Shown here: positions 1 through 12,551 of the stretch, in pieces | Layout: every line of letters starts with the position of its first letter | How positions within the stretch are numbered: position 1 is the first letter of the stretch | From: Margaritispora aquatica | Taxonomy: Eukaryota > Ascomycota > Leotiomycetes > Helotiales > Discinellaceae | Reading direction: 5' to 3' | Assembly (NCBI GenBank): GCA_007644065.1 | Contig: VJWN01000005.1 | Coordinates: 620,001-684,000 of the forward strand | DNA length: 64,000 nt | Position numbers and translations under genes: made by a program | The notes under the pieces: model-generated | Seen by the model: only the letters and a program-made list of their open reading frames with translations | The model's database searches: none | Told to the model about the DNA's origin: nothing

Positions 1-1724
1 TTTTACGTGCCCTAGGACGCTACAACGACGTTGATTTGGGTTCAACCACAGCCTTCACTTTCATGAAAGAGATTGGAGTGATTCCCCCATGGGAAAACAA
101 GGCAGCCTACATATTGCGCCTACCATACACTGGTCGTCGCCTTGGAGTCGAGTACGGCTATACTCCTCACACAGGGTTCACAGCCGATAAAGTCGCACAT
201 CTTCGGAAAGACTGGAAGGATCTTCCAGTGTACTGCATTGATGATCAGAACGCTCATGAGATTGATGATGGCATATCTGTAGAAGCCACAGACAACCCGG
301 ATGAATACTGGATTCATGTCCATGTAGCGGATCCTGCTGCTCATATGGATCCCAAAGGTGCAGCTGCTCAATATGCTGAGTATGTGACAGAAACCATTTA
401 TTTCCCTGAACGCCGCGTGCCTATGTTGCATGAAGATAAAGTCGCTCATGATTTCAGTCTGGCTCCTAACAGGCCTTGCTTGACATTCAGCTCTAAACTA
501 AATGTCAATGGCGACGTCATAGATACTGCCATAACTCCAGGCTTCATTCGGAATGTTACGTACATGACCAATTCGCTGGTGCAAGAAGTAACTACAGGCA
601 CTCCCGAACGAGAATATAAGGTGTACGGCGATACTGTAGATATCGTACCAAGTAGCCATTTACAAGGTCGCCCACTTCTCAGTGCTGAAATGTTATCTGA
701 GTCTCAGAAGGGCGATCTTGCTATTCTTTACAAACTCTCCGCTGCTCGAAGCATGTACATGCAAAATAAAGGAGGTGTGTCACTTTCGCCTGATCGAGCT
801 TCGCTTAGTGTATCCTTTGATGGAGCGCCTTGGACCAAGCCGAAATCCAGGCATAGCTACTGGCGTTATGGCGATCCGAAAATCAAGCTTTCTGTGCCGA
901 AGGGAACAGCTTCTTCATCGGAATTCAGTGTTGTTGTGTCTTGCATGTTACTAGCTGGCGAGTGCGCTGCGAAATGGTGTGCTGCACGGAATATCCCAAT
1001 AACATATCGGATCACGCCTCAGCAACCAGACAAGGATCCTAGCAGATTTTATGAGGAGCATGTAAGGCCATATCGAGATAGAAATGAGGAGATCCCAGTC
1101 GAGGTGTTGGGAAACTATTTCAATACTATAGGGAAAGTCCAGCCCTCGATCGTGCCTGGCCCTCATGTGGCGATTGGCGCCGATATGATAACTCGATGCA
1201 CGAGTCCTTTGCGTCGATATAGTGATCTGGTAGTAGCGTGGCAGATCGAGGCTGCGCTACTAGAAGAAGCGCGTACTGGCAAGTCACTGGTGGGGAATAC
1301 CCAAGACATCGCGTTGCCCTTCACAAAAGAGAAATTGGAATCCATGCTTCCTCGAATCTCACACAGGGAGAAATTCATCAGCCATTCGTCTTCCAGGGCA
1401 GAACGATTCTGGACGACTCAATTCCTGGTTTATGCGTGGAAATTTGAGAAATACGCCAAGCTTCCCTCCCCTCTTTATTTCAGGATACGAAGTATCAACG
1501 ATACCGCAAATAGTTCTGGTGGTGTACTGACTGACCTGGCAATCGGTGGACAAATGTTTAAACCTCAGTGGATTAAGAGAGACGACTTCAAGATCGATGA
1601 TTTGTTCGAGGTCGAGATTGAGCATGTGGACGTGTGTAATCAAGTCGCCCATTACAAAGCTGTTCGACGGATTGAGTCGGAGGGTGTACCTGTCAATGAC
1701 TCTGCTGAGACTGTTGCTCACTGA
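1..1724 (+). CDS. cyt-4: Mitochondrial RNase II-family (RNB) exoribonuclease, 3' part of gene
   Basis: The gene enters the window already open (frame from base 3) and ends at the TGA at 1722-1724. About 574 codons are visible and the N-terminal part lies upstream. The visible protein is an RNB catalytic domain. Near the start is the acidic metal-binding stretch CIDDQNAHEIDDGISVE, and about residue 400 is the RNB signature RCTSPLRRYSDL. This family degrades RNA 3'-to-5' processively. The fungal mitochondrial members (Dss1 in yeast, CYT-4 in Neurospora) work in mitochondrial RNA turnover and processing. Assignment to the mitochondrial branch rather than Dis3/Ssd1 is inferred from overall resemblance, because the targeting peptide is outside the window. 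No intron is seen in this part. Confidence 0.82.
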   Translation, partial: LRALGRYNDVDLGSTTAFTFMKEIGVIPPWENKAAYILRLPYTGRRLGVEYGYTPHTGFTADKVAHLRKDWKDLPVYCIDDQNAHEIDDGISVEATDNPDEYWIHVHVADPAAHMDPKGAAAQYAEYVTETIYFPERRVPMLHEDKVAHDFSLAPNRPCLTFSSKLNVNGDVIDTAITPGFIRNVTYMTNSLVQEVTTGTPEREYKVYGDTVDIVPSSHLQGRPLLSAEMLSESQKGDLAILYKLSAARSMYMQNKGGVSLSPDRASLSVSFDGAPWTKPKSRHSYWRYGDPKIKLSVPKGTASSSEFSVVVSCMLLAGECAAKWCAARNIPITYRITPQQPDKDPSRFYEEHVRPYRDRNEEIPVEVLGNYFNTIGKVQPSIVPGPHVAIGADMITRCTSPLRRYSDLVVAWQIEAALLEEARTGKSLVGNTQDIALPFTKEKLESMLPRISHREKFISHSSSRAERFWTTQFLVYAWKFEKYAKLPSPLYFRIRSINDTANSSGGVLTDLAIGGQMFKPQWIKRDDFKIDDLFEVEIEHVDVCNQVAHYKAVRRIESEGVPVNDSAETVAH

Positions 1725-3590
1725 GCAACAAGTAACGGAAGCAAGGCCTAGATAGCATCAAGTGCTGGCTGTTGCTGCTGCATAGACTGCAGTGAACTGT
1801 ACTATTTGTATGTTATGTATCACACTTGTATAATACTGTACGACATTATGACACAATCTCATGTCTGTAAATTAGAATTTCTCCTTTCGTGTATTCTTTC
1901 TTGTCTGGCACTAGCTACAGTCTCGCGCCAATGAGATGTTATTTGATCGAGTAGTCATAAGTAGATGATGAGCCTCGACGATAAATGATTTTCGCACCAC
2001 TTTGATCCCGGAATGAACAGTAGCCAAAACCACACACTTGATGTGTTTCAACCGCTGGTGAATGGAATACACGGGACCAATTCATCCTACGGAAATAGTG
2101 GTAATGATTTCGAATTCCGCCAAGATTTGGCTATGTACCGTGTGAATGACAACGAATAATTAACTCGAGTTCTGATTCGATCTTTCGATAGTTCGGTACC
2201 TATATTTAAACTACCCAGCGCCCTTGAAGAGCCCCTCTGTGTCTACGTAGTATTGCTTCTCGTGAGACCAAAGCCATCAATCACGACTCAACATCGCTCG
2301 CTAAAGCAATAGAAGTGGGTCCCTACCCCTGATTTCAACACTCGCAATTTTTACCATCAAACAATCAAACAAATACAAATGACCATAGTTCATCCCGAAA
2401 AGCTAATATCGATAGCCATGAGCCTGTGGAATGCAGACCTATCTCTTGCGACACAGTAGATGACTATCTAGAGCAGTTAGGTACTGGCTGGTACCTGACT
2501 TCGCTTCATCACCAGCTATACAACGTGCCAGTACCTACCGTATCTGTGGGTTTATACGGCTCAGAGGGCCCAGATGGCCAAACTAGCAAGACAAGCTAGC
2601 AAAACCCGTAGATTCTCGAGTTGTCGATGTTCTGCGCTCCTGTCATCGTCGTCACACTGCGCAGAGTCACAGTTTGAGATGCCGAGATTTTGTGGGAACG
2701 AGGCCGGGATGCTGCTGAGATGGACATGTATGTGAGGGCGGGAGAGGGAGAAGTGAAGGAGAGGAGACTGGGGGCTCTTGAGGAAATAAAAGGGGGGAGG
2801 AGGGTCGACTTATTCGGGTATAGATAAGTTGTGTTACATTGCGGAGGATGGTAACTGGTTTGGAGAGTGTTCTGTTATTGGAGCACGTCTTGGAGCTCAC
2901 GCGGGATTTTATTGTTTTGATTATTTGATCGCAAGTGCAGTACAAGAAGGAAGGGGTAGGAGAGAAGAGGGATACGCATGGCTGGGCAATACATATGTAA
3001 TAGAAGGGAAACATTTATTCAATTCGAGCCGATGTCAGTGAGTGTACTAACCATACAGACGCAAGTAAATGGGAACACCTGCCATGGACGTCATGCGTTT
3101 CTGTCAAACACAACCGAAGAAAACTCTGAAAGTTCTAGAGTCTAAACCTGAGAATATTCTGACCTCGGCGTATCAAGAATGCGGTATATACACCATCCAC
3201 TTCACAGCCAAAGCTCCAGTTTGGAGTTGTAGTATACCTAGAAGTATACTGTATATGCCAGCTAAATTGAACGTGTCTCCTGTTTAGATATCGAAACCGA
3301 AAACAGATAGTGTGCGCAGTCGAATATAGCACTAGAGAAAGCAAGCAGCGTATACACTATTGTACTTTAAAATGTACCTATCTAAGCCTTACAGACATTC
3401 ATTCATTCATATACCCATCCATGAATCCATCCATGTATTTTATGCCCAAAGCCCAAGCCCAGTACGCCAGAAAAACCCATGCGGAACAAGGGTATCAAAT
3501 GCTACTCCATATATGCAAATTAGCCTCCCAGATATGTACTCGTTCTTCTCTGTCCGTGATACAAAGTAATCTCCGCTTTGTTCAAATTAA
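1725..3590. other. Intergenic spacer, no gene seen
   Basis: About 1.9 kb lies between the 3' ends of the convergent RNB and CAP genes. Only short non-conserved ORFs occur. Small imperfect repeats such as CATTCATTCAT and CCATCCATGAATCCATCCATG lie near 3400-3435. I see no RNA gene or mobile element. Confidence 0.5.
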
Positions 3591-4501
3591 CTACGACGAC
3601 AATCCAACACCAAGTAATACTGCAGCGACGAGAACGCCGCTACCCCATCTCTCATCATGAGGCCTACTCCCGGCGCTCAAGGCAGTCGTAGTCGCTGCCG
3701 TCGAAATAGACGTAACACTCACTCCATCTTTCACTGTATCTGTCGGATTGCCATATACTTGTGCCTTCACGTTGTCTTTGAAGTATTGATTGTTGTTCCC
3801 CACAACGTTTCCAGCTGGGAAGTACTCGCAGACTACATAGTATCCTGGGGTTTCTGCGAATTTTTATTAGCCTTCGAACGATTGATATTGGTCAAACACA
3901 AGACTAAAAAAATGACATGGATGTGTTGGTGCCCTGGATAACCACTCACTATTTGTCCCATTACAATTTGTCCTTCCACAACCCACACTCGTTGTATTGC
4001 CCCATACCATTGCTGTGAAATGTCCGGTTGCTTCCGTGAAGCCGGTCGGTTTCTTGAAATCATATAGCAACCGCTCAATCCCCCAAGCATCTATACTGGC
4101 TGTGGCATTCGGATAGCCGGCAGCCAAGTTCTCACCCGTAGGTCCATTCTGCAAGCCATCAGCAGAGCTCACCCAATTGACTCTTTCTCACAATCCAAAT
4201 CTCCTTCTCCTTCTCTTGCAGATCCACAGGTGTAGGAGGAACATACACTATGCTCAAAAACACAGCCCAAACTGTAATTCGCCCCCGTCTTCGCACTGGT
4301 ATCGTTCCACGTCAGATTCTTGACCCCATGCTCTGTCCTGTAGAAATTGTGTGCCACCAGCATGTCATTCTTAAACGTCGTATCATCAACAAAGCTCGTG
4401 CTCGCTGGTGCCGGGGCTGCCGTGACGGTGACAATCGTTGTGCTAACTGCTAATGCTGCTGGCAGAGCCAGCAGCATCAGGAAGAATTGTGAGGACTGCA
4501 T
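3591..4501 (-). CDS. Secreted CAP/SCP (PR-1-like, Pry-type) protein
   Basis: Three exons (4247-4501, 4149-4246 intron, 3950-4148, 3854-3949 intron, 3591-3853) join in frame to 238 residues. A signal peptide (MQSSQFFLMLLALPAALA) is followed by a short Thr/Ala-rich linker. The CAP domain then shows HNFYRTEHGV, CVFEHS, GENLAAGYPN, GHFTAMVW and PGYYVVCEYFPAGN, the usual CAP signatures with the conserved His, Glu and Cys residues. Family members are secreted and some yeast members (Pry1/2) bind sterols or fatty acids. The C-terminus is Ser/Thr-rich and ends in a hydrophobic stretch (VLVAAVLLGVGL), which suggests a GPI-anchored wall or membrane form. The intron after CVFEHS splits the CAP domain at a phase-0 site. 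Role in sterol export or plant interaction is inference. Confidence 0.85.
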
Positions 4502-6239
4502 CGTCGAGTGATGTAATGAAGTTGATGGTGTTCATGTGAGGCCAATGGGTTCAAGTTGATTCTGTTCGTTTCCAATGGTTCCTAATGGTAATACAAATCG
4601 AGGAGAAAAGTCGTGAATAAGAGAAATAGCAACGCTGAAGCTGATTCGATGTTCAAGAGAAAAGCAAGATGGAAAGACGAATATGTGAGGTAACACAAAC
4701 ACACTATTCCAAAAATACTGCAGGAACCAAAAGCCGTCAAAGGTCGAGATCGAGAATGAAGCAGGAAAAAAAAAAGCTACCTTGGATTGAAGCTAGAATC
4801 GAAGCTAGCATGTCACCTCACCTCATCTCTTCTCCAAACTCCAGAAAACCAGCCGAATGTCTCAGTCCCATCTTCAATCCCCATGTGGTGCTAGCATGGC
4901 CTTGTTTTCTTTCTCTCCACCCAGCGTAGATCGGGTTCGTTCTTGTGCTTCTGCACTGGCTTGCACAAATACAGTCCAGGTAGCTTGCAGTTGAACTTCC
5001 ATTCCTCTCCATTCCTGGCTAGCTGACACGGGCCACCCCTCCTAGCCACTCGATCAGTAACCCCGCAAAGTGTAAAGCAAGGTCTACACGAGGTCAAGGA
5101 TACCTATGAATACGTGGTACGGGAATGTTGCTTGTGGTACGTTCATCATGAACTTTGGATGATCGATGGACCACGTATCACAGCAACACACACAAGTGAG
5201 TAGGGTCGCGTATGTGGTTGAATTCTGCGGTGCGGTACAAGAGGACGCGACGAGGGGGCGAGAAAAGGATCGAGAAGTGAAAGAGATCAGTTTCTTGATT
5301 TCGCGGGTCAAAGAGGTTGGTTGGACGGAAGAGGCTGGAATGACGTTGTCTGTGCACGGATCTTTTCTTTTGTTCTGGCTCGACGATGCGGGAAATCAGG
5401 TGATTGGGGTGAGCTGGCTGGACGGGGAGTCTTTCGAAGGTCAAGGTCAAGGTCAAGGTCAAGGTCTAGGTCTAGGTCCATTTAGGTCGAGCTTTCCCTT
5501 GAAGGAAGCAAGGACAAGGATCTTTGAACAAATTCAGGAATAGCATCAGTTTTCGGGAGGTAAATTAAGCATAATAGGGGACACAGTATGACACAGCAGT
5601 ACGCATAGAATACACGAAATACACACATAATCTTGATGAGACAAGTTGTCTCAATTGATTTCATGCCAGTGAAGCAAATGCCCAGCTACATCAAGGTATC
5701 ATGCTGAAAGCGCTCTAATATCATACCACCCTGGCAACAAGGTAACCTCCCATACAGGTATTTTTTGATAATCTTACAAATGTTTGAAAAAGCACCCCAG
5801 ATGTCATTGATTCGTTTATCATGAACAATGGTAAATGCCATAGCCATACTGTTCTGAGCAATGGGACGTATGAGATGTTAACCGCCTTTCTTTTGAAAGC
5901 CTCACCACTATAAAGAGTGTATGCAGTTGCCAATCATATCTCAGTTTGCCATCCCCTTGCTCTGCCAGCAAAATACAACTCCTTCCCTCAGAGTACAAAA
6001 ACGCCTTTCCATGCCATGTACTTCGTACCTGTCATCTTGTCCCATGTGCCATTGATAACGTTCATGAGGGAGCCGCCTACAGAAAACGCCAAGAGAAAGG
6101 TTTACCTAAAGAGTGAGTTTTGTGTGTCGTAATGTTGATCGCCATGAAGACAAGGAAGTGATGGATATGAGGTGTATAATGATGTGACGAATGTGGTGGA
6201 TGTGTGTTGGATGTGATGTATGTGACGCGAGGATCAAGC
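4502..6239. other. Intergenic spacer with a hexamer tandem repeat
   Basis: About 1.7 kb without a supportable gene. It holds the promoter of the CAP gene on its left and the 3' flank of the trehalose gene on its right. The only clear structure is the GGTCAA/GGTCTA repeat near 5439-5480. Confidence 0.45.
5439..5480 (+). repeat. Hexamer tandem repeat (GGTCAA)n then (GGTCTA)n
   Basis: Four copies of GGTCAA run directly into two copies of GGTCTA and a partial seventh unit. It is a short non-coding microsatellite with one base changed in the last units. No function is implied. Confidence 0.85.
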
Positions 6240-9200
6240 TCATGCAAGGCTAGCGAGCCTCTGCAGAACGGTTAGGACACCTTCAGTGCCGTTAGCTATT
6301 GGTTCTTGTTCTTCTTCAATCGGTTTGGGAGATGTACCAGTCACTCCTTGTGTAAGGGTGCAGCATGCTTCGGTATTTCGACTACCCAGACTGACTGTGG
6401 TAACGCTTTCAACGGTCTTGTCAAGTCCGAGGTCGTTGGCCCAGCGGAAAATGACTTCGTCATCTCTGCCATCGCCAGCGACCATCAGAAAATCGACTGG
6501 TGACTCGTGCTGAGCATCTGCTTCCATGCCTTTCTTGAGGTCTTCGAAGATTTGCATAGCAGCGGTTCCCTTGGACCAATCGATTGGCTCGACGATAACA
6601 GCACCTTACACGAATTAGTACTTGAGCTTTACTGGAAGAGAGAGATCATGGGTCTACGTACCTTCAATTGGAATGGCTCTAACACGTTGCTCCTCGCAGG
6701 CATCGTTGATGTGACTAGCACAATCACCAGCTTGACGGCTAGCAGTCTCTTGGTCTTCACAACTCTTAATGTGAAAGACGATACTGCAGTGACGTGTCTC
6801 GATCCAGGAACCAGGAGTACGTTCGTGGTAATACTTCATAATACCTCCCACAGACTCCTTCCAATCACGCATCTTCTGTGGATCGGCCATTTCAATCCAT
6901 TTGGTATGACCGAACGGCTTGAGAAAGCAACCGTTCTCACCGATTAGGCCAAGATTGGGGACACGTTTGAATAAACGGTCGAGCTCCTCTGGCTGTCTGC
7001 CTGACATGACATAGACGGTGTTCCGTACATCTTGCAGAATATCATTCAAGGCATCAATAGTACGCTAGAAAAATTAGCAGGAGGGAGAGGGAATAAAATG
7101 ATTGAACTTACCTGGGGACTGGTCAAGATGATGTCGTTAACAGAACCCCAAGAGGCAAGAGTTCCCTCGTAGTCAAGAATGAAGAGTCGACGTTCGGAGT
7201 TCTGATACTGATGAGCTAGAGAGTTGATAGAGAGGCGGGGAACTGAGGATGTGTCGCGACGATGTTGCTCCTCGTGAACCTTGTCCAGGCGGTTTAGGAA
7301 CTCAGTAAACCAATGCTCGGCAGTGTGGTGCATGATAGCATCGTATAACTTATTCCAACGAACACCCTTTTCTTCGGCTCCCATGTCAAGAGCCAGTTTG
7401 ATAGCCTCGGCGCACTTTCTGTAATCCCATGGGTTGACTGATAATTCATTGCCACCAAAGATTGACGCACTTCCAGTGAACTCGCTGAGAATCAAGGATC
7501 CAAATTTATTGCTATCCTTTGATTTACCATCTTGGCAAAAGAGATACTCATGGCAAGTTAGGTTCATACCCTCCCTCTGACTCGTGATCATCAGAGCGTC
7601 TGCAACAGTCAACAAGGCAAGGTATTGACCGTAACTGATATCCTGCTTGAGGTAGACAAGAGGCTGGTAGGCGAGATTAGCCCACGAAGAGTTAACTCTC
7701 GTGACAATGTCGGAAACAGTCGCATCGAGCTCAGCCTGCTCTGTCGTTGAAGTAGCAACTTGAATCATCACAACCTTATCGCGCCATTCAGGATATTTGT
7801 TCAAGAAGAGCTCGTAAGCCAACAACTTCTGGCGGACACCACGGACATGGTCAAGCTTGTCACGGGCGACAATCAATTTCTTCCCACGGTATCGCTCTTG
7901 CATGGTTGTCAACCAGTGCGAAACATCTGCCTCTTCACGATGCTCACTCAGAGCAACAGGATCAATGCCAATCGCAAGATTAATGACATCGACAAAGCGA
8001 TCCTCGAGTTGTAGGCCGTCGTTTGTAGCTTCAACGCACAGAATTCTGCTGCAAGTTTGAAGGAAATGACGAGCGTACTCATGGATCTGAAAGCCAATCA
8101 GATTAGCTCCAAGCATACCCTCCAACAGCTCCTTGCGGACGGCCAGGCAGCGGAAGACCTCAGAGGAAGGGAATGCCACGTGCAAAAAGAATCCAATCTT
8201 AGCATCAGGAAGCTTCTTTCGGATCATAGCTGGAACCAATAGCAAATGATAATCGTGCACCCAGATCACATCTCCACGCTTGTAGTTCTTGACTACCTTA
8301 TCTGCAAAGGCTTGGTTTACAGCAACATAGAAAACCCACGAATGGTCTTCATAGGCCTTGCTCTTCGGGTTATCGGGAATCTGATAATGAAATACCGGCC
8401 ACAAGATCTGCTTGCAATAGTGGGTATAGTGGCCATCGAAGTCGCTGTCCTTACAGAAAACGGTCAATGAGTCGAATTCCGTAGCTAGACGATCTTCGAT
8501 ATCCTGCTTGGCTTGAGTGTCCTCAAGAGCATCTGTTGGCATGCCCAAGGTTCCTACCCAGATTTTGTCCTCTAGCTTTTCACTGCGGACGGCGGCTTGC
8601 ACAGCATTTCGAAGGCCACCGTTGCCCTGCTCAGCAGGCACGACAGTCCACTGAGCTTGAGCAAAAACTTTGTCGTGACTAACACTCCTCCCGATTTGGG
8701 GTTGTCGAATACCACTTCTGCCAAGTGCCTCTGCCTTGTCCACAATTTTATTATGCTCGAGGATACTCTTAGGAGGGGGCGAGCTTGCCCTCGATGTTGG
8801 CTGAGTGAACAATCGACCAGCTCCCCAGGCTGGAGAATGAGGATCATTAGGGGCGGCTGCCGAACGTGATCCTTGTTGCTTGGGAAAATGTCCTCGGAGG
8901 TCCAAGTTCTCTTTTTGAGCAAAGAAACCATCATCGTCAGCATCGATGATTGGTGTTTGTGGAGGTGTCAAGTCTCGTTGGGGTGCAAATAGACTTGGCT
9001 TTCCAGACGTATCAATCTTGGAAGTCAACTTCCTAGTTAACGCAGGAGGAATTGTTGGACTACGACGACCTCGCGTAGTGACAGGAACGGGTGTGCTGGG
9101 CAATTCGAAATTGATCGTGTTCGGGAGGAACCTGTGGTAATTGCTGTTAGTGACTGTGATGCACAAAAAGTATGCTCCAGAGCATAATTGGGTCCTGCGG

Positions 9201-9366
9201 GGTACTCATGCTCGATCTCAGAGCTATGGTAAGCTATGTGTCGAAGCTCGGAAGCTATCTTCACATGCTAAACAGCTCGTCTCCAAAGTTCCAGATGGTC
9301 CGCCAGGTGTTGCACTGCAGAGGATATATATGGCTTGACTTACAATGAACAGACAAAGACCGTCAT
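6240..9366 (-). CDS. tslA: Trehalose-6-phosphate synthase complex regulatory subunit (Tps3/Tsl1 type)
   Basis: Four exons (9344-9366, 7112-9131, 6662-7064, 6240-6604) join in frame to 936 residues, a normal length for this family. The first exon codes only eight codons, giving MTVFVCSLFLPNTI, the usual start of fungal Tps3/Tsl1. After a Ser/Pro-rich N-terminal region (to about 170) comes a GT20 domain with HDYHLLLVPAMIR and GFFLHVAFPSSEVFR, then a HAD trehalose-phosphatase domain from about residue 655. Both catalytic centres look altered. The synthase loop reads SQREGMNL instead of the usual DGMNL, and the HAD motif reads LDYEGTL instead of DYDGTL. This fits a non-catalytic scaffold or regulatory subunit that holds Tps1 and Tps2 together. 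The intron 3 branch site TACTAAT is perfect. Confidence 0.85.
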
Positions 9367-12300
9367 CTTGAGAACTTGGGACAGGTACCAGTTGTCGCTA
9401 CGAAGGAGACAAGCTTGAAAGTGGTTTGTGGGACCCAAATTGCGCAACCATAAAGCTTGGTTGTTGATAGATGAAAAGAAGTTGAAGAAAGTTGGGAAAG
9501 TTGTTGAGTTTGGAGAGGTCGAGTGGTTCGAAAGATTGGCAAGAACAATCAAGGCAGGGCCTTTGAGAATGACCTAGTGCTCGTCTGTTCACAAAGATGA
9601 GTATGTGGGGAGAACGACGTTGTTGATCGATTGCGTGCCCACAGTAACTTGAACAATACTGATGTGGAAAGTGAAACTTCTCTCACAGATGAAGTGATCA
9701 AAGATTTCCAGATCTCGAGATATTGATGAGGAAAAGGAAGAAGGGGAGTTGTCGCAAGCTTATGTTCTTGCAGCCGTCGCAGGGCTGACAGGTCTATGCG
9801 AGATGTCGAAGATGGGTTGCACCAAGGGAGGTCATACGCTGAGTCGATTTCAGCTGATGAGAGATCACTTGCAGTTCCAGGAAACTTGAGTTGAGGTTGC
9901 AAAGTATATGTTTGGTTGAGTCTCTCCAAGTAACCTTAGGGTTTAAGATATTTTTCCATACGTCAGATCCATGCAGCCATTTTGTCAGTTTATGACCAGG
10001 ATTGAACGCAAGTTTCCAAGGCTGGTCGAAACACATGCATGCCCTACCAACGGCAGAATACCTACCCTAGAAGGAAAGAATTTCTCAAGCTCCAGTGGCT
10101 CATCCCAACGCTTAGTTATTCCGCCGGGCTACTGTGTTTAGTATCAAACTCTAGGGATGGTGGTCACTTTAGGGACATTGTTACGACTGTCACTGGTGGC
10201 TAGCAATTTAGCAAGCAAAGCCCCTGCAGGTGTCAAGCAAAAAAGAACATGGTAATCGGAAGTTGTCGGTGCGAGGGAGTAAAGCTGTCTGAGAATTCAC
10301 ATCTTGATGCTGGTAAAGATGATGAGAGATTTCGATGCAAGCGGCAGAGAAGGCCAGCTATTCCTACGCGAGAGACATCAATGTTCACCTAGAAGCTTTG
10401 ACTGCTTCATTTCTTCCAATGCATGAAGCTCAATTCTACAAACGAATGCCTTTGAGGCAATTGTTGGTGAAGGTTTGCGATATTTTCCTCCACAGAATTC
10501 CAGACCTTTGTACGAAACCTTGCTCACCAGCCACGATTTCACCGCTTTCAGAAATTGTCTAAGCTCTGGCTTCTGGGCATCATGGTCCCGCAAACGAGGA
10601 TGGCTTGTGGATGGTGGATCGTGGATGGATGCTAAAGTCAAAAGTGATCCTCCTAAACGACGGCCACCAAGTTGTCTGTTAAGTTGATAGACCAGTACCA
10701 AGCGGAGACTAAGGGCGTGTTAACTTTACTGGTCCTAGCTGCTCCAACCAAATACCCGAGTTTGATACCATTTCTATTTGATATCAACTTTAGGTGTGTC
10801 TTGTTTCCGAATTTCTCACTCATATTCAACCCCTCCATGAGTCCATATGCATTTAATGCAGGAGCCGATTGTTCCCGAACCCCATTGAATTGCTTGCGGA
10901 TGCCCTGCATGGTGCAGAAGGACGAACCATCCGCACATGGCGTCTCGGTGGAATAATGCAAAAATACCGCCATCACTCCTTCTGGATTGTCTCATAAGGT
11001 CCAATTATCGTTGCGTTGGGCAGCTATTCGATTACATTCCCCATCACATATCACACTTGCACGGCCCGCACCATACTACTGTGAACAGGGCTGTGATTCA
11101 AGTTTTGATGGCGTATCTCGTGGCTTAGACTTCGCCTCGATGTGCCAAGTAGCGAATCACTGTTGGCTTCTTGACAAAGTAAAGGAGAGGGCTCTGGTAT
11201 GACTTAGTCGCCAATAATCATGTAGGCAGCACGCAAGACCACATTGCATGATCGAAGCACTCAGGCAACTCAACGCCCAATTACATAGCGAAAATCTCAT
11301 GATCTGAGAAGCCAAAAGCCGAGCTTATTAGCAATTGCGGGGGAAGCTCTTCGATTGTCAGACGGCTCCAACCTTCAACGTCCTCGGTGCTATGGAAGTC
11401 GGGGTTGTCGTGTGGAGTGTCTTGGAGCTGACAGACCGGACGGCATACTTCCCGGCTATCCCAGATTTCGGGTCTAATTATATCCCAGAACAAGAAGTGC
11501 CTCTCAATCAGCCAAAATAACCAGCCTTTGACCCCTATTTCTCATGTGAATCTTCTCGCATAAATATATCACATGACCAATGACTATTAGGAAGAACACC
11601 CTCTTTGTCTAAGGAATGAAGGAAGGGCAACTTCCTGTCCTCTTTGGGGTTTTCTTCTTGCATCAAGACCCCGCTGCCGATTCATTCTGTTATCTATGCA
11701 TGGTTTTTCGACCTGTAGTCTGCGCACACTTAGCCGGGCTTGAGACTCCGCGCCGTCAAAGATTTTTCTTTTGCAAAATCACATTGCGGATACTTTCCCC
11801 AGGTCCAAGAGAGGCTCTAGGAAAGAAGGAGGAACTCCTCTTGCGGGTCAAAGTGGATTTAGCTTCACGTTTCTCCCCGAGCAACAATTCGGCAATTTGG
11901 ATATATCATCGGAGTGAGTTTCCGATAACAGTATTATCAGACATGTTATGGAGGAGTCTTGTAATCGGAAGCTAGAATTTATTACAATAGAGTGGTTAGC
12001 GCGCTTGTTGTAACAATCGATGTAGATCGTAGGATGAGCTGATAATCGTGGAAGTGCGGAGAGCTGAACGATATCAGCTCACCAAAACCTCCACGTATCT
12101 GAGACCATGGCCTCTCGGTAATTGTTTCCTCGGATTTGCGGGGTGTCATTTGTTTACCAGCCAAATTTGATCAATTGATGTTGATTAAGCCTTGAAACTT
12201 TGCCTATCATTCGCATTGCAGCACTATGCCTTGAGTTTTAATAACAATCTAAAATTCGCGCAAACATTACAAAGTAATAGAGCAATCGAGATTTAGTGAG

Positions 12301-12551
12301 GTTGTTTATTTAGTGATAGCACAACCTTTTCATAATCGTGTGCTTGTATGCCGCTAGATCCCGGAAATACAGAAAATACAAACAAATGCTAAGCTAGTGT
12401 TCTTCGCTTAGGTATTGGACTATGTTTGAGCAATTTGGGTGATGTTAATCTGTGTTTACTAGGTTAAAGTATATAAATTAAGTAGAAGTTCAATTTTTGT
12501 ATTCATCGATCTTTTATCATCAAAAAAAATACACTTTGCCAGATTTTACTC
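9367..12551. other. Long intergenic region, no gene supported
   Basis: About 3.2 kb. The first part is the promoter of the trehalose subunit gene. Several ORFs of 60-110 codons occur on both strands (for example minus 10653-10976 and 11281-11493), but none has recognisable motifs, good codon bias or splice partners I could defend. The part at 12165-12550 is AT-rich. Confidence 0.4.

Noticed and set aside
2667..3014. Minus-strand ORF of 115 codons in the RNB/CAP spacer
   Set aside because: Low-complexity Ser/Pro/Thr composition from CT-rich DNA and no homologous features.
3085..3096. ATGGACGTCATG as a palindrome copy
   Set aside because: The two arms touch without the 3-base centre, so it is a different sequence.
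10378..11004. Overlapping minus-strand ORFs of about 60-107 codons
   Set aside because: No recognisable motifs, frames overlap each other, and no splice signals join them into a longer protein.
11281..11493. Minus-strand ORF with plausible composition (FWDIIRPEIWDSREVCRPVC)
   Set aside because: Only 70 codons, no extension upstream, and no family recognised; too weak to annotate.
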